Assembly (NCBI RefSeq): GCF_036924745.1
Contig: NZ_JAZHSD010000001.1
Span: 7,501,001-7,565,000, forward strand
Direction: 5' to 3'
DNA from: Bradyrhizobium sp. AZCC 1693
GTDB taxonomy: Bacteria > Pseudomonadota > Alphaproteobacteria > Rhizobiales > Xanthobacteraceae
DNA length: 64,000 nucleotides
The translations under genes and the position numbers were made by a program. Numbering within the stretch: position 1 is the first letter of the stretch; each line of letters starts with the position of its first letter. Shown here piece by piece: positions 1 through 8,053 of this stretch. The notes below the pieces were generated by a model. The model saw only the letters and a list, made by a program, of their open reading frames with translations. It searched no databases and was not told the DNA's origin.

Positions 1-105
1 TTTGCTGACCGTCCAGTCGCCGCCGTCAGCGGCGAAAGCGACGGAAGCCGCCGCCAGCGCGAACATGGTCGCGAGTGCTCTTGAGACGTGAGGGGTCGCA
101 CGCAT
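1..105 (-). CDS. N-terminus of an exported protein, cut by the window edge
   Basis: An open frame of 35 codons runs from an ATG at 105 to the left edge. It begins MRATPHVSRAL, continues with a hydrophobic alanine-rich stretch and a likely signal-peptidase site (SVAFA-AD), and then reads DGGDWTVSK. The gene is therefore probably a secreted or periplasmic protein. It is transcribed away from the transporter at 236, leaving a 130-base divergent promoter region. The mature start is faintly like FecR-domain proteins of rhizobia, but too little is visible to name a family. Confidence 0.5.
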   Translation of the reverse strand, partial: MRATPHVSRALATMFALAAASVAFAADGGDWTVSK

Positions 106-235
106 GAAAACTCTCTCCGATTGCCGCTTTGTCCCGGCGATTACCGGAAATGTTTCAACATTGAGTGAGCGGGAATGGTGAACTGCGCGAGCCTCGTTAA
201 CGATTCATTGACCATAAAATTTTAAGAAAAATCAT

Positions 236-2029
236 ATGGGTAGGGGTTCCCCTAACGATTGGCGCTTGGCGTCCGTACTTGTACGGAAGTGCGCCCGTGC
301 GGCTTTATCCCGGCACCGCCTGAGCACCGCAGGCTTCGTCCTCTGGACCCTGATCGCCTGCCTTCCGGCGCAGGCGCAGCAGGCGAACCAGCCGGGTTAT
401 GATCCGCGGCAGACGGAAAAACGTTTCGATGACCAGCAATCGAGCCAGGGCGCGAACGGGAGGCCGCGATTGCCGTCGCCGCAATTCGCCCGGCCGGAGG
501 GGCAGGGGGATCCCAAGCCTCTGTTCGTGCTCCGCCACGTCTCGATCGCCGGCGCCGTCGCGATCCCGCAGGGCCGGCTGGTGACGACGTATCGACCCTA
601 CATCGGGAAAAAGGTATCGCAGGCCGATCTGGCGACTATCGCGGCCGCGGTCAGCGACGTCTATCGCGCCGAAGGCTTTCACCTCAGCCGGGCGATCGTT
701 CCTCCGCAGGACATCCAGGGCGGCCAGCTTCGCATTCAAATCATCGAAGGCAGCATCACGGAACTGACGCTGAAGGGAGACGGCGTCGAACAGTTCGGCG
801 TCCGGCCGATGCTCGAGGCCGTGCTGACTGAACGGCCCTCGCAGCTTGCGACGCTCGAACGGCAGTTGCTGCTGATCAACGGACGGCCCGGCGTGCGGAT
901 CGAGGACACCGCGATCGAGGAGATCGGCACCGCCAGCGGCCATTTTCGGCTGATCCTGTCTTTGAAAACCTGGCACTTCTTCACGTCGTTCGGCGTCGAC
1001 AATCTGGGCTCGTCGTCGGTCGGACCGTGGCAAAGTTATGGGACCGCGGCGTTCAACTCCTATCTCGCGCCCGGCGATTCCCTGGTGTTGAACCTGTCGA
1101 CCACGCCGGGCGATCCGCGGCAGCTCGCGTTCGGCCGCCTGTCCTACGACCTGCCTGTCGGCACCGACGGCGCCCGTATCGGCGCGTCGGGCTACTACAG
1201 CGAGGTGTGGCCCGGCGATTACCGCCATCTCTACAGCGACAACATCAAGACCGAGGCGTTCGAAGTTCGCGGCAGCATCGCTCCGCTGCAATCGCAGAAA
1301 TCGAGCCTGACGCTCACCGCGGCGGCCGGTTTCACCAATGCCACCGAAAACGATGTGTTCGGCCTGATTTACGCCGACCGCATCCGCACCGCGAGCCTCA
1401 CGTCGGACTACCGGCTGCAGGACAGTTTCGGCGGCGCCAATTATCTGACGGTAAATTATCGCCAGGGTCTCGACATTCTCGGCGCCTCGCACCGCGACGA
1501 CGACTATCTGTCGCGCGACGGGGCGTCCGGCAAATTCTCCGCGCTGAACCTCTGGTTCACGCGCTACCAGACGCTGTCGGATGCGTGGTCGCTGAAAATC
1601 GCCGCGGCCGGCCAGACGGCGTCCGGCCCGCTGTTCACCTCGCAGCAATTCTATCTCGGCGGCATCGCGTTCGGACGCGGCTATGGCAGCGCCGAGATCA
1701 GCGGCGACAACGGTCTGGCGGGATCGGCTGAATTGCGCTTCGATCAGAAAACGAACCTTCAATATCTGACCGGCTACCAGCTCTACAGTTTCGTCGACAG
1801 CGGGGTGGCCTGGAATGACGGCTACCGCCTGAGCGACGGCCTTTCGCTGACATCGGCCGGCGGCGGCGTTCGCTTCTTCCTCGCCGATGGCCTGCAGGCC
1901 GACATCGGCGTTGCCGCGCCGCTCAGCTATCGCGCGCCGGATAATCCCACCCGCGGCGCACGGGTGCTGTTCTCGCTGACGAGCGCGCTGAAGCTTTGTC
2001 CGGTGCGGGCGACGACGCGCTGCCTGTAG
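236..2029 (+). CDS. ShlB/FhaC/HecB-type two-partner secretion transporter (TpsB)
   Basis: Outer-membrane protein of the Omp85/TpsB superfamily, which exports a large partner exoprotein (TpsA) across the outer membrane. The 597-residue product has an N-terminal signal peptide after a basic stretch (hydrophobic core then LPAQAQQ). A linker rich in Gln and Pro follows, then a POTRA-like region at about residues 95-175 (FVLRHVSIAGA, later RIQIIEGSI), and a long C-terminal region of alternating beta strands. The signature GRGYGSAEISG near residue 480 matches the VRGY-type motif of the loop that folds into the pore. The chosen ATG at 236 has only an A-rich leader and no clear Shine-Dalgarno, so an internal start is possible. 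No TpsA gene lies beside it in this window, so its cargo is unknown. Confidence 0.82.
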   Translation: MGRGSPNDWRLASVLVRKCARAALSRHRLSTAGFVLWTLIACLPAQAQQANQPGYDPRQTEKRFDDQQSSQGANGRPRLPSPQFARPEGQGDPKPLFVLRHVSIAGAVAIPQGRLVTTYRPYIGKKVSQADLATIAAAVSDVYRAEGFHLSRAIVPPQDIQGGQLRIQIIEGSITELTLKGDGVEQFGVRPMLEAVLTERPSQLATLERQLLLINGRPGVRIEDTAIEEIGTASGHFRLILSLKTWHFFTSFGVDNLGSSSVGPWQSYGTAAFNSYLAPGDSLVLNLSTTPGDPRQLAFGRLSYDLPVGTDGARIGASGYYSEVWPGDYRHLYSDNIKTEAFEVRGSIAPLQSQKSSLTLTAAAGFTNATENDVFGLIYADRIRTASLTSDYRLQDSFGGANYLTVNYRQGLDILGASHRDDDYLSRDGASGKFSALNLWFTRYQTLSDAWSLKIAAAGQTASGPLFTSQQFYLGGIAFGRGYGSAEISGDNGLAGSAELRFDQKTNLQYLTGYQLYSFVDSGVAWNDGYRLSDGLSLTSAGGGVRFFLADGLQADIGVAAPLSYRAPDNPTRGARVLFSLTSALKLCPVRATTRCL

Positions 2030-2032
2030 CCG

Positions 2033-2440
2033 CTAGACCGGCTCGTAGCTCTCGGCATTGCAGGTATCCTCGGCTTCGACCTTTTGGCGATCGGCGATCA
2101 CGCCGCCGGAAATCTCGACACGATAGGTTTGCGTGCCCAGCGGTTTGCCGGTCACCGAAACCACTTCGGCCTTGACGCAGGCGGTCCAGCCCGGTCCGCG
2201 GAGATTGGGGCGCGGCTCGGAAACGCGAACACTGGTCGGTTGCGAGGCCGCCGTGAATACCGCGTCCAGTTTCTCCTTCAGCACGCGCTTGACGTCGGGC
2301 ACCGGCTCGAGCGCAGGCGGCTCGGGCGCCTTGGCGCGCATGAACTCGGGCACCGGCGAGCGGACGTCGGCAAAGCCGCACCCCGCAAGCGTCAGCGCCG
2401 CGCCCGCCATCAGCGCTATGTGAACCACGATCCGCCGCAT
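2033..2440 (-). CDS. small predicted lipoprotein
   Basis: A 135-residue product starting MRRIVVHIALMAG and carrying a clear lipobox, LTLAGC, so it should be lipidated and membrane anchored. The mature part is rich in Pro and charged residues (RAKAPEPPALEPVPDVK) and has two further cysteines, one in the middle (WTACVK) and one near the end (DTCNAE). The frame is open for another 45 codons upstream, but the signal peptide fixes the start at 2440. The gene converges on the TpsB gene, with only three bases between the stops. Family not recognised; it looks like the short conserved lipoproteins common in Bradyrhizobium. Confidence 0.65.
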   Translation of the reverse strand: MRRIVVHIALMAGAALTLAGCGFADVRSPVPEFMRAKAPEPPALEPVPDVKRVLKEKLDAVFTAASQPTSVRVSEPRPNLRGPGWTACVKAEVVSVTGKPLGTQTYRVEISGGVIADRQKVEAEDTCNAESYEPV

Positions 2441-2657
2441 CCGAGGGCGTTTTACCCCGGAGACGTCGTTTCGGACAGTGCTGGGCAGAATAACGATTCC
2501 GCGACTGTGATTCACATCACTGCGCGGGGGCTTGGGGCCTGCGACAAGATCGCCGTTGAATCGGGCTTTTCGCACGCCTCACATGGCGTGGCCGGCTTGA
2601 ACCTTTGGCTTCGGGGCCATGACCAATCCGTAGCCTGCATTGCCGGGAGGTGGCATC

Positions 2658-4097
2658 ATGTTCCGTCACGCACTGCTCAAGTTGATGATTCCCGCGGCGG
2701 TTCTTCTGGGAACACAGTCGGCTTCTGCCGAAGGCCGCCTCGCGCTGGTGATCGGCCAATCCGCCTATCGCTCGGTGCCGGCGCTGCCCAATCCGGCCAA
2801 CGACGCCAGGGCGGTCACGCAATTGCTGACCGATTCCGGCTTCGAGGTCTCGACCGCGGCCGATCTTTCGCAAGGCCAGATGCGGGAGGCGGTCAGCGAC
2901 TTCGCCGGCAAGGTCGCGGCCAGGGGCGCCGACACCGTAGCGCTGGTGTTTTATGCCGGCCATGGGCTGCAGATCGACGGCGAGAATTTTCTGGTTCCGA
3001 TCGACATCGATCCGAAGCGGGAAGCCGACATTCCGATCCAGGCGGTGCGCCTCAATGATATCCTGAACACGCTGACGTCGGTGCCGAGCAAGATGCGCAT
3101 CCTGATGCTCGACGCCTGCCGCAACAATCCATTCCCGGACCTCAAGACCGCCGGCAGCGGGCTTGCCATCGTCGATGCGAAGATCGGCGCTCCCGGCACC
3201 TTCCTGTCGTTCTCGACGTCGCCGGGCGCGGTCGCGGAAGACGGCTCCGGCTCCAACAGCCCGTATACGAACGCGCTGCTCGCGGCCGGCAAGGAGCAGA
3301 ACATTCCGATCGAGGAGACTTTCAAGCGGGTGCGGCTTGCGGTGAACAAGGTCACCGAAGGTCGGCAGACCCCGTGGGACAGCTCCTCGCTGACCGAGGA
3401 TTTCCGCTTTTCGGGCACATCCGTCGCCGGGCCGAAGCCTGCCGCGGCTCCGAAGAAGTCGGTCGCCGAGTGGACCCGCGACCTGAAGGGCAAGCCGGTC
3501 GAGGCGGCGAACGAGCTGATTGTGGCCGACGGCACCGACGAGGCGTATGAGGCCTTTGCCGGTCTCTTCCCGCAGACGGCGCTCGGGCGGCTCGCGCGCG
3601 ACTGGCTGGTTCGGCACCGGCGCATGGTGGCGTGGAACGACGCAGTGCTCATCAACACCGCGTCCGGATATCGCTCCTTCCTGGCGAAATTCCCCGACAG
3701 CGATCTCAGCGCGACCGCGCGCAAGCTGGAGCAGCGGCTGCGCAACCGTCCCGAGTTCACGCCGGCGGTCGCCGCCGCCAACGCCGCCGTGCCGCAAAAC
3801 GTTGCGCTGGCCGGGCCGACATGTCCCTGCAACGTGCAGCCGCCGGAGCAGCAGCCGCTGAAGGTCAATGCGCCGGTCAGGCGCGTCGAGCCGGATCCGC
3901 CGAAGAAGCGGGTCGATCGCAAGCCGCCGCGTCGGCGCGAGCCGGATGACGAGGTTGTGGTTGTTCGCCGTCGTCCGCCTCCGCCCGAGGTGTACGAGCC
4001 ATCGCGACCGCCGGTCAGCATCGGCATCGGGATCGGTCTCGGTGGGTTTGGCGGCGGCCGTGGCGGCCACTATGGCGACCGCCGCGGTGGATACTGA
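2658..4097 (+). CDS. exported caspase-like (peptidase C14) protein
   Basis: Secreted or periplasmic protein with an N-terminal caspase/metacaspase-like domain. After a signal peptide ending SASAEG the domain begins LALVIGQSAY. The likely catalytic dyad is His102 in the motif YAGHG and Cys154 in LDACRNNPF, the usual spacing for bacterial C14 peptidases. The remaining half holds a helical region and a Cys-Pro-Cys segment (TCPCNV). The tail of about 70 residues is low complexity: first Arg/Pro rich, then Gly rich (GIGIGIGLGG and RGGHYGDRRGGY). The start at 2658 is preceded by GGGAGG at 2645-2650; an in-frame TTG at 2640 is less likely. The substrate is unknown, and many such proteins are poorly studied. 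Confidence 0.8.
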   Translation: MFRHALLKLMIPAAVLLGTQSASAEGRLALVIGQSAYRSVPALPNPANDARAVTQLLTDSGFEVSTAADLSQGQMREAVSDFAGKVAARGADTVALVFYAGHGLQIDGENFLVPIDIDPKREADIPIQAVRLNDILNTLTSVPSKMRILMLDACRNNPFPDLKTAGSGLAIVDAKIGAPGTFLSFSTSPGAVAEDGSGSNSPYTNALLAAGKEQNIPIEETFKRVRLAVNKVTEGRQTPWDSSSLTEDFRFSGTSVAGPKPAAAPKKSVAEWTRDLKGKPVEAANELIVADGTDEAYEAFAGLFPQTALGRLARDWLVRHRRMVAWNDAVLINTASGYRSFLAKFPDSDLSATARKLEQRLRNRPEFTPAVAAANAAVPQNVALAGPTCPCNVQPPEQQPLKVNAPVRRVEPDPPKKRVDRKPPRRREPDDEVVVVRRRPPPPEVYEPSRPPVSIGIGIGLGGFGGGRGGHYGDRRGGY

Positions 4098-4151
4098 GGT
4101 GGCGATAGGGTAATCGATCCCGCAAGCGTTGCGTCGCGCTTGCGGGGTAGG

Positions 4152-6185
4152 ATGCGAAATCGGGTTCGTCTGTTCATTTCCTTCGTTGCCATCTTCTGCG
4201 CCGTCATCCCGCTACCGGCTTTCGCATGGGAGCATTGGGGCGGCGATCGCGGCGGTTCGCGGTTTTCGCCGCTCAACCAGATCACGCCTGATAATGTAGG
4301 CAATCTCGTCCGCGCCTGGGAGTTTCGTACCGGCGATCTCGACGCCCGCGCGCCCGAGGTAATGAAGCGGACCAAGTTTCAGGCCACGCCGCTCTTGGTC
4401 GAAGACAGCCTGATCTTCTGCTCGCCGTTCAACGAAGTCATCGCGCTCGATCCCGGCAGCGGCGCGCAGAAGTGGCGGTACGATCCGAAGATCTCGACCG
4501 CGCAGCGACCGGCCAACCGCTACACTTGCCGCGGCGTGGCCTATTGGGTCGACGAGCGCGGGGCTGAAAATGCCGCCTGCCGCACGCGGGTGTTCATGGG
4601 CACCAACGACGTGCGCGTGATCGCGCTCGACGCCAGATCCGGCATTCCCTGCGCCGATTTCGGCACCAATGGCGAGATCAGGCTGGAGACCGGTGTGCTG
4701 GAGTGGCCGGGCGAATTCCAGATCACGTCGGCGCCAGTGATTGCCCGCGGCGTCGTCATTGTCGGCTCCGCGATTGCGGACAATCGCCGGGTCGAGGCGC
4801 CGCCGGGCACGGTGCGGGCATTCGATGCTCGGACCGGACAGCCGCGCTGGAGTTTTGATCCGCTGGTGCACGGCGGCATCATCGCCGGCCACACCAATGT
4901 CTGGGCGCCGATGTCGGTGGACGAGGAACGCGGCCTGGTGTTCCTGCCGACGTCTTCGCCGAGCCCGGACTTCTGGGGCGGCAAGCGGCCCGGCAACAAC
5001 GACTACGCCAATTCGGTCGTGGCGCTGCGCGCCGAGACCGGCGAGCGGGTCTGGTCGTATCAAACCGTGCATCACGATGTCTGGGATTACGATTTGCCGG
5101 CGCAGCCGACGCTTTCGCGGATCGATACCGGCGCAGGCCTGCGCGACGTCGTGATCCAGCCGACCAAGCAGGGATTTGTATTCGTGCTCGACCGCGATAC
5201 CGGCAAGCCGGTATGGCCGGTGGAGGAACGCGCGGTGCCGCAAGGCGGCGCCGAAGGCGAGCAGCTCTCGCCGACGCAGCCGTTTCCAACCCACGTGCCA
5301 CCGCTGCTGTCGCAGCAGATTTCGGCCGACGACGTGTTCGGCCTGATTCCGTTCTGGGAGCGCGGTGCCTGCCGCGCGCAGGTCGCGTCGGCGCGTAACG
5401 AGGGTCTCTATACGCCGCCGTCGACGCAAGGCACGATAGTGTTTCCGATGACCGGCGGCGGCGTGAACTGGGGCGGCGCCGCCTTCGATCCCGTCAACCA
5501 GATCCTTTACGCCAACATTTCGCGGGCGATCCATATCGTCAAACTGATTCCGCGCGAGGCCACGCAAGGGTTCGAGCCGCCGCCCGGGCACGATTTCGGA
5601 CGGCAGCAGGGCGCGCCGTTTGCGATGACGCGCGCGGTCACGTTGTCGCCCTTGGGGCTGTTGTGCAACAAGCCGCCCTGGGGCGAGATGGTGGCGGTCG
5701 ATCTGAAGGGTGGCAAGATTCTCTGGCGTTCCCGCGTCGGCACCACCGAGGATCGCGCGCCGCTCGGCATCGCCTTTCCGTTCGGCACGCCGCTCGTCAG
5801 CGGCGTCGCGATCACCGCCGGCGGTCTCGTCTTCACCGGCGCGATGGATGCTTATTTGCGCGCCTTCGACGCGCGATCGGGGCGGGAGCTGTGGCAGGGC
5901 CGGCTGCCGGTGCCGGGTGTCGCCAATCCCATGACCTATCTATGGAAGGGCGAGCAATATGTCGCGATCGGCGCCGGCGGTCATTCGGAGTCGGGCACGA
6001 CCATCGGCGACAGCGTGGTGGCGTTCCGCCTGGCGCGGCCGGGCGAAGCGCCCTCGCTGTGGTCGCGCACCATCGACCGGCCCGGCGGGCGGTTCATGAG
6101 CGGGGCGATCGCGGTTGGGCTTGTGGTCGTGGTGATGGCGATGCTGGTGTGGCGCTGGCGGCGGAGCAGGGTGGGGAGGGCGTGA
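4152..6185 (+). CDS. PQQ-dependent dehydrogenase with C-terminal membrane anchor
   Basis: Quinoprotein dehydrogenase of the glucose/quinate/shikimate branch, which oxidises an alcohol, polyol or sugar in the periplasm using pyrroloquinoline quinone. The 677-residue product has a signal peptide (FVAIFCAVIPLPAFAW) followed by the typical opening HWGGDRGGSRFSPL. Propeller-type repeats follow, with TVHHDVWDYDLPAQPTL near the middle and LSPLGLLCNKPPWG later. No CxxCH haem motif is seen, so electrons probably go to ubiquinone or a separate cytochrome. Classical membrane glucose dehydrogenases carry five N-terminal helices. Here there is instead a single hydrophobic helix at the C-terminus (IAVGLVVVVMAMLVW) ending in arginines. 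The start at 4152 is preferred over an upstream TTG at 4140. The substrate cannot be read from sequence. Confidence 0.82.
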   Translation: MRNRVRLFISFVAIFCAVIPLPAFAWEHWGGDRGGSRFSPLNQITPDNVGNLVRAWEFRTGDLDARAPEVMKRTKFQATPLLVEDSLIFCSPFNEVIALDPGSGAQKWRYDPKISTAQRPANRYTCRGVAYWVDERGAENAACRTRVFMGTNDVRVIALDARSGIPCADFGTNGEIRLETGVLEWPGEFQITSAPVIARGVVIVGSAIADNRRVEAPPGTVRAFDARTGQPRWSFDPLVHGGIIAGHTNVWAPMSVDEERGLVFLPTSSPSPDFWGGKRPGNNDYANSVVALRAETGERVWSYQTVHHDVWDYDLPAQPTLSRIDTGAGLRDVVIQPTKQGFVFVLDRDTGKPVWPVEERAVPQGGAEGEQLSPTQPFPTHVPPLLSQQISADDVFGLIPFWERGACRAQVASARNEGLYTPPSTQGTIVFPMTGGGVNWGGAAFDPVNQILYANISRAIHIVKLIPREATQGFEPPPGHDFGRQQGAPFAMTRAVTLSPLGLLCNKPPWGEMVAVDLKGGKILWRSRVGTTEDRAPLGIAFPFGTPLVSGVAITAGGLVFTGAMDAYLRAFDARSGRELWQGRLPVPGVANPMTYLWKGEQYVAIGAGGHSESGTTIGDSVVAFRLARPGEAPSLWSRTIDRPGGRFMSGAIAVGLVVVVMAMLVWRWRRSRVGRA

Positions 6186-6223
6186 GGGTGGATTTCCGAT
6201 TCGAATCTCAAGCAACTCTCCGC

Positions 6224-6364
6224 TGTCATCGTCCGGCTTGACCGGACGATCCAGTACGCCGCGGCTTATCGGTTTGATTATTGGCGTCTCTGGAATACTG
6301 GGTCACCCGCCGGAGCCTGTCATCGGGCGCGCATTCGCGCGACCCGTTGGCGGGTGACGACGAC
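6224..6364. repeat. dispersed palindromic repeat, 'CCAGTACGCCG' family
   Basis: Hairpin-rich intergenic element opening TGTCATCGTCCGG and containing CCAGTACGCCG, then ATACTGGGTCACCCGCC and a closing GGCGGGTGACGACG. The same layout occurs at 22684-22787 with inverted arms CCAGTACGCCG and CGGCGTACTGG. It looks like a mobile REP/BIME-type repeat. Together with the following non-coding DNA it fills the gap between the PQQ dehydrogenase and the DUF2934 gene. Confidence 0.65.
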
Positions 6365-6579
6365 TTGAATATGAGGCGGCGATCTCGCGACGCATTGCGC
6401 CCGAGGTTTGCATCGTTGTTTGCCCTCCTCGAAATCAGATGGGGCAGTCTCGGCGAGGAACTAACGGCTTCATGTGGACTTGAATCCGAAAGGCCAGGCC
6501 TCCATGCTGGTCTGGCAAGTCCGCCGGTCAGTCGCCGACACGCCTGAAGGTGGGCTGTGCTCAACTCGGAGAAAACGTC

Positions 6580-6741
6580 GTGGCTGAACCCAGCAAACAG
6601 GAAATCGACGCGCGAGCGTATCAGCTTTGGGAGCAAGCCGGTCGGCCCGAAGGTCGAGAAGCTGAATTTTGGCACTTGGCTGAACAAGAGCTGCGCAACG
6701 AGGACAAAGGGTCGCCGATACGCACCCCTGACACGCTGTAA
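6580..6741 (+). CDS. DUF2934 small protein
   Basis: A 53-residue protein reading MAEPSKQEIDARAYQLW, then EQAGRPEGREAEFWHLAEQE and a C-terminal SPIRTPDTL. The RAYxLWEQAGRPEG...FWxxAExEL pattern is the DUF2934 signature, a small domain frequent in rhizobia and of unknown function. The GTG at 6580 is chosen because GGAGA lies 7-8 bases upstream; the frame is also open from a GTG at 6550, but that would add residues not seen in the family. Confidence 0.75.
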   Translation: MAEPSKQEIDARAYQLWEQAGRPEGREAEFWHLAEQELRNEDKGSPIRTPDTL

Positions 6742-6846
6742 CGCAGCCGAACGACATCGCCGATCGGGCGCGCGAGACCGATAGCGGAGGTGCGTCTTGG
6801 CCATCAGGCAAATTCGGGCTTGTGCTCAAAAGACAACGGCAAGCGA

Positions 6847-7533
6847 CTAGCGTGTCAGGCCACTCTCATACGCTAGAAGGCGCTCGGTCAGCCCTTCCGC
6901 ATTCGACAACGCGACGAGGTGGCCGCCGGGAATTTCCTCCACCTCCTTTCCGAGCCTTTCACGCGCGACACGCCGTTGAAATTCGATCGGGAAAAAACGG
7001 TCGTCTCTCCCCGCAAGAACATGAATGGGAATTTCGGGCCAGCGCTCGAAGCGACAAGCCTCGCCGAAAACGGTCTCAGCTTCCTCGCGTGGTTGTTCCG
7101 GGCCGGCGCGCAGCACGTCCTGCGGCACGTCGTGCAGAAAGTACGTTCCCACATCGAATTCCGTCGCATAGCCGCGGCGCGCCGCAGCTTGTTCTCGCGC
7201 TTCGGCCGCTCCTGTTGCGCCCCACCATGCACCAGCGGTCTCGTCGGGCTCGGGGATCATCGCGTTGACGAACACGACCATCCGCACGGGCGCACGCGCG
7301 CAAACAAGGGGCGCCGTGAAACCCGCTAGCGACTGAGCGACTAGAATGACGTCGCTTCGTTCCGCGATCGCGCGGATGACGATGTCCGCATACGCCGCGA
7401 GACCGGCGTGCCTGTCGTCGCCAGGCAGATCGATCGCGATGGGTTCGTGCCCCGCCGCGCGAATAAGCGGGACCACGCGGTGCCAATACCAAGCCATGCC
7501 GCCTGCCCCGGGGACAAGGACGAATGATGCCAT
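6847..7533 (-). CDS. alpha/beta hydrolase (esterase-like)
   Basis: A 228-residue single-domain alpha/beta hydrolase. The opening MASFVLVPGAGGMAWYW gives the oxyanion-hole strand. The nucleophile elbow is AQSLAG, with the serine in an A-x-S-x-A-G context rather than strict GxSxG. The acid is probably the Asp in GRDDRFFP and the histidine is in GGHLVAL near the end. This layout resembles plant salicylate-esterase and hydroxynitrile-lyase relatives found in rhizobia; the substrate is unknown. The ATG at 7533 has a strong GGAGGAGAA just upstream. The frame is open for 33 more codons, but those are not domain-like. Confidence 0.78.
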   Translation of the reverse strand: MASFVLVPGAGGMAWYWHRVVPLIRAAGHEPIAIDLPGDDRHAGLAAYADIVIRAIAERSDVILVAQSLAGFTAPLVCARAPVRMVVFVNAMIPEPDETAGAWWGATGAAEAREQAAARRGYATEFDVGTYFLHDVPQDVLRAGPEQPREEAETVFGEACRFERWPEIPIHVLAGRDDRFFPIEFQRRVARERLGKEVEEIPGGHLVALSNAEGLTERLLAYESGLTR

Positions 7534-7662
7534 ATGAGTTCTCCTCCGTTGCTGCAGGATTAGTTGCTCAACGAGCTTGGCTTGCTTGATCAGGATTGAT
7601 CTTGCAATGATGTCGGCTCGTTGCGAAACCAAAATCGAGCGGCCGGGCTGATTGTCGGCTCT

Positions 7663-7720
7663 GGGTCATTCGCGTCGGTTTGACCGGACCACGGCGACTT
7701 CCGGTCTACCCCGGTGAACG
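7663..7720. repeat. fragment of a dispersed rhizobial repeat
   Basis: The stretch holds GGGTCATTCGCGTCGGTTTG followed by GACTTCCGGTCTACCCCGG and TGAACG. The last 25 bases (7696-7720) recur identically at 9661-9685, and the first 20 recur with one change at 10041-10060. The three pieces bracket the histidine kinase and the plsY gene, as if one repeat unit had been broken by insertions or recombination. After it, up to 7906, I see only non-coding sequence. Confidence 0.6.
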
Positions 7721-7906
7721 ACATTCTCAGGATAGGCGGGCATGCCTCAAAGGTGGGCCACAACCCGACATCACCCGCTGGTCAGGACAGGGAAGGCGGG
7801 ACCGCGGCGGCCGGCGCACCATGGATTATCTCCCACGCCGCGGAGGCCCTGCGTGCTATCGTTCTGAGTATCGAAAATATTGGCCTCAGCCCGGGACGGA
7901 GTTGCC

Positions 7907-8041
7907 ATGAGTCGGCGTGAATTCATCGACGTTCTCGACGGCGCCTCCATCGCGTGGTCGCTCGCCTTCCCTGATGCGAGTGGGCAGGAATTGAGAAAGG
8001 CCTATCGAGCGGGCTTTCTAGCATTGTCTCAACTCAAATAG
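7907..8041 (+). pseudogene. remnant of a twin-arginine signal of an ABC substrate-binding protein
   Basis: A 44-codon frame beginning MSRREFIDVLDGASIAWSLA. This closely resembles the MRRREFITLLGGAAAAWPLA leader found on many Tat-exported ABC-transporter solute-binding proteins in Bradyrhizobium. After the signal the match ends and the frame closes at TAG 8039-8041 without any binding-protein domain. It is best read as a decayed 5' fragment sitting directly upstream of the histidine kinase. It could still be translated as a small peptide. Confidence 0.5.
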
Positions 8042-8053
8042 GATATTCTGGAC

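Noticed and set aside
305..1762. 485-codon open frame opposite the TpsB gene
   Set aside because: It is a mirror frame produced by GC-rich codons, rich in Arg with no domain; the plus-strand product has a clear signal, POTRA and barrel.
7585..7610. TTGATCAGGATTGATC as an FNR/FixK box
   Set aside because: The second half-site reads ATTGA rather than ATCAA, so it does not match TTGAT-N4-ATCAA.
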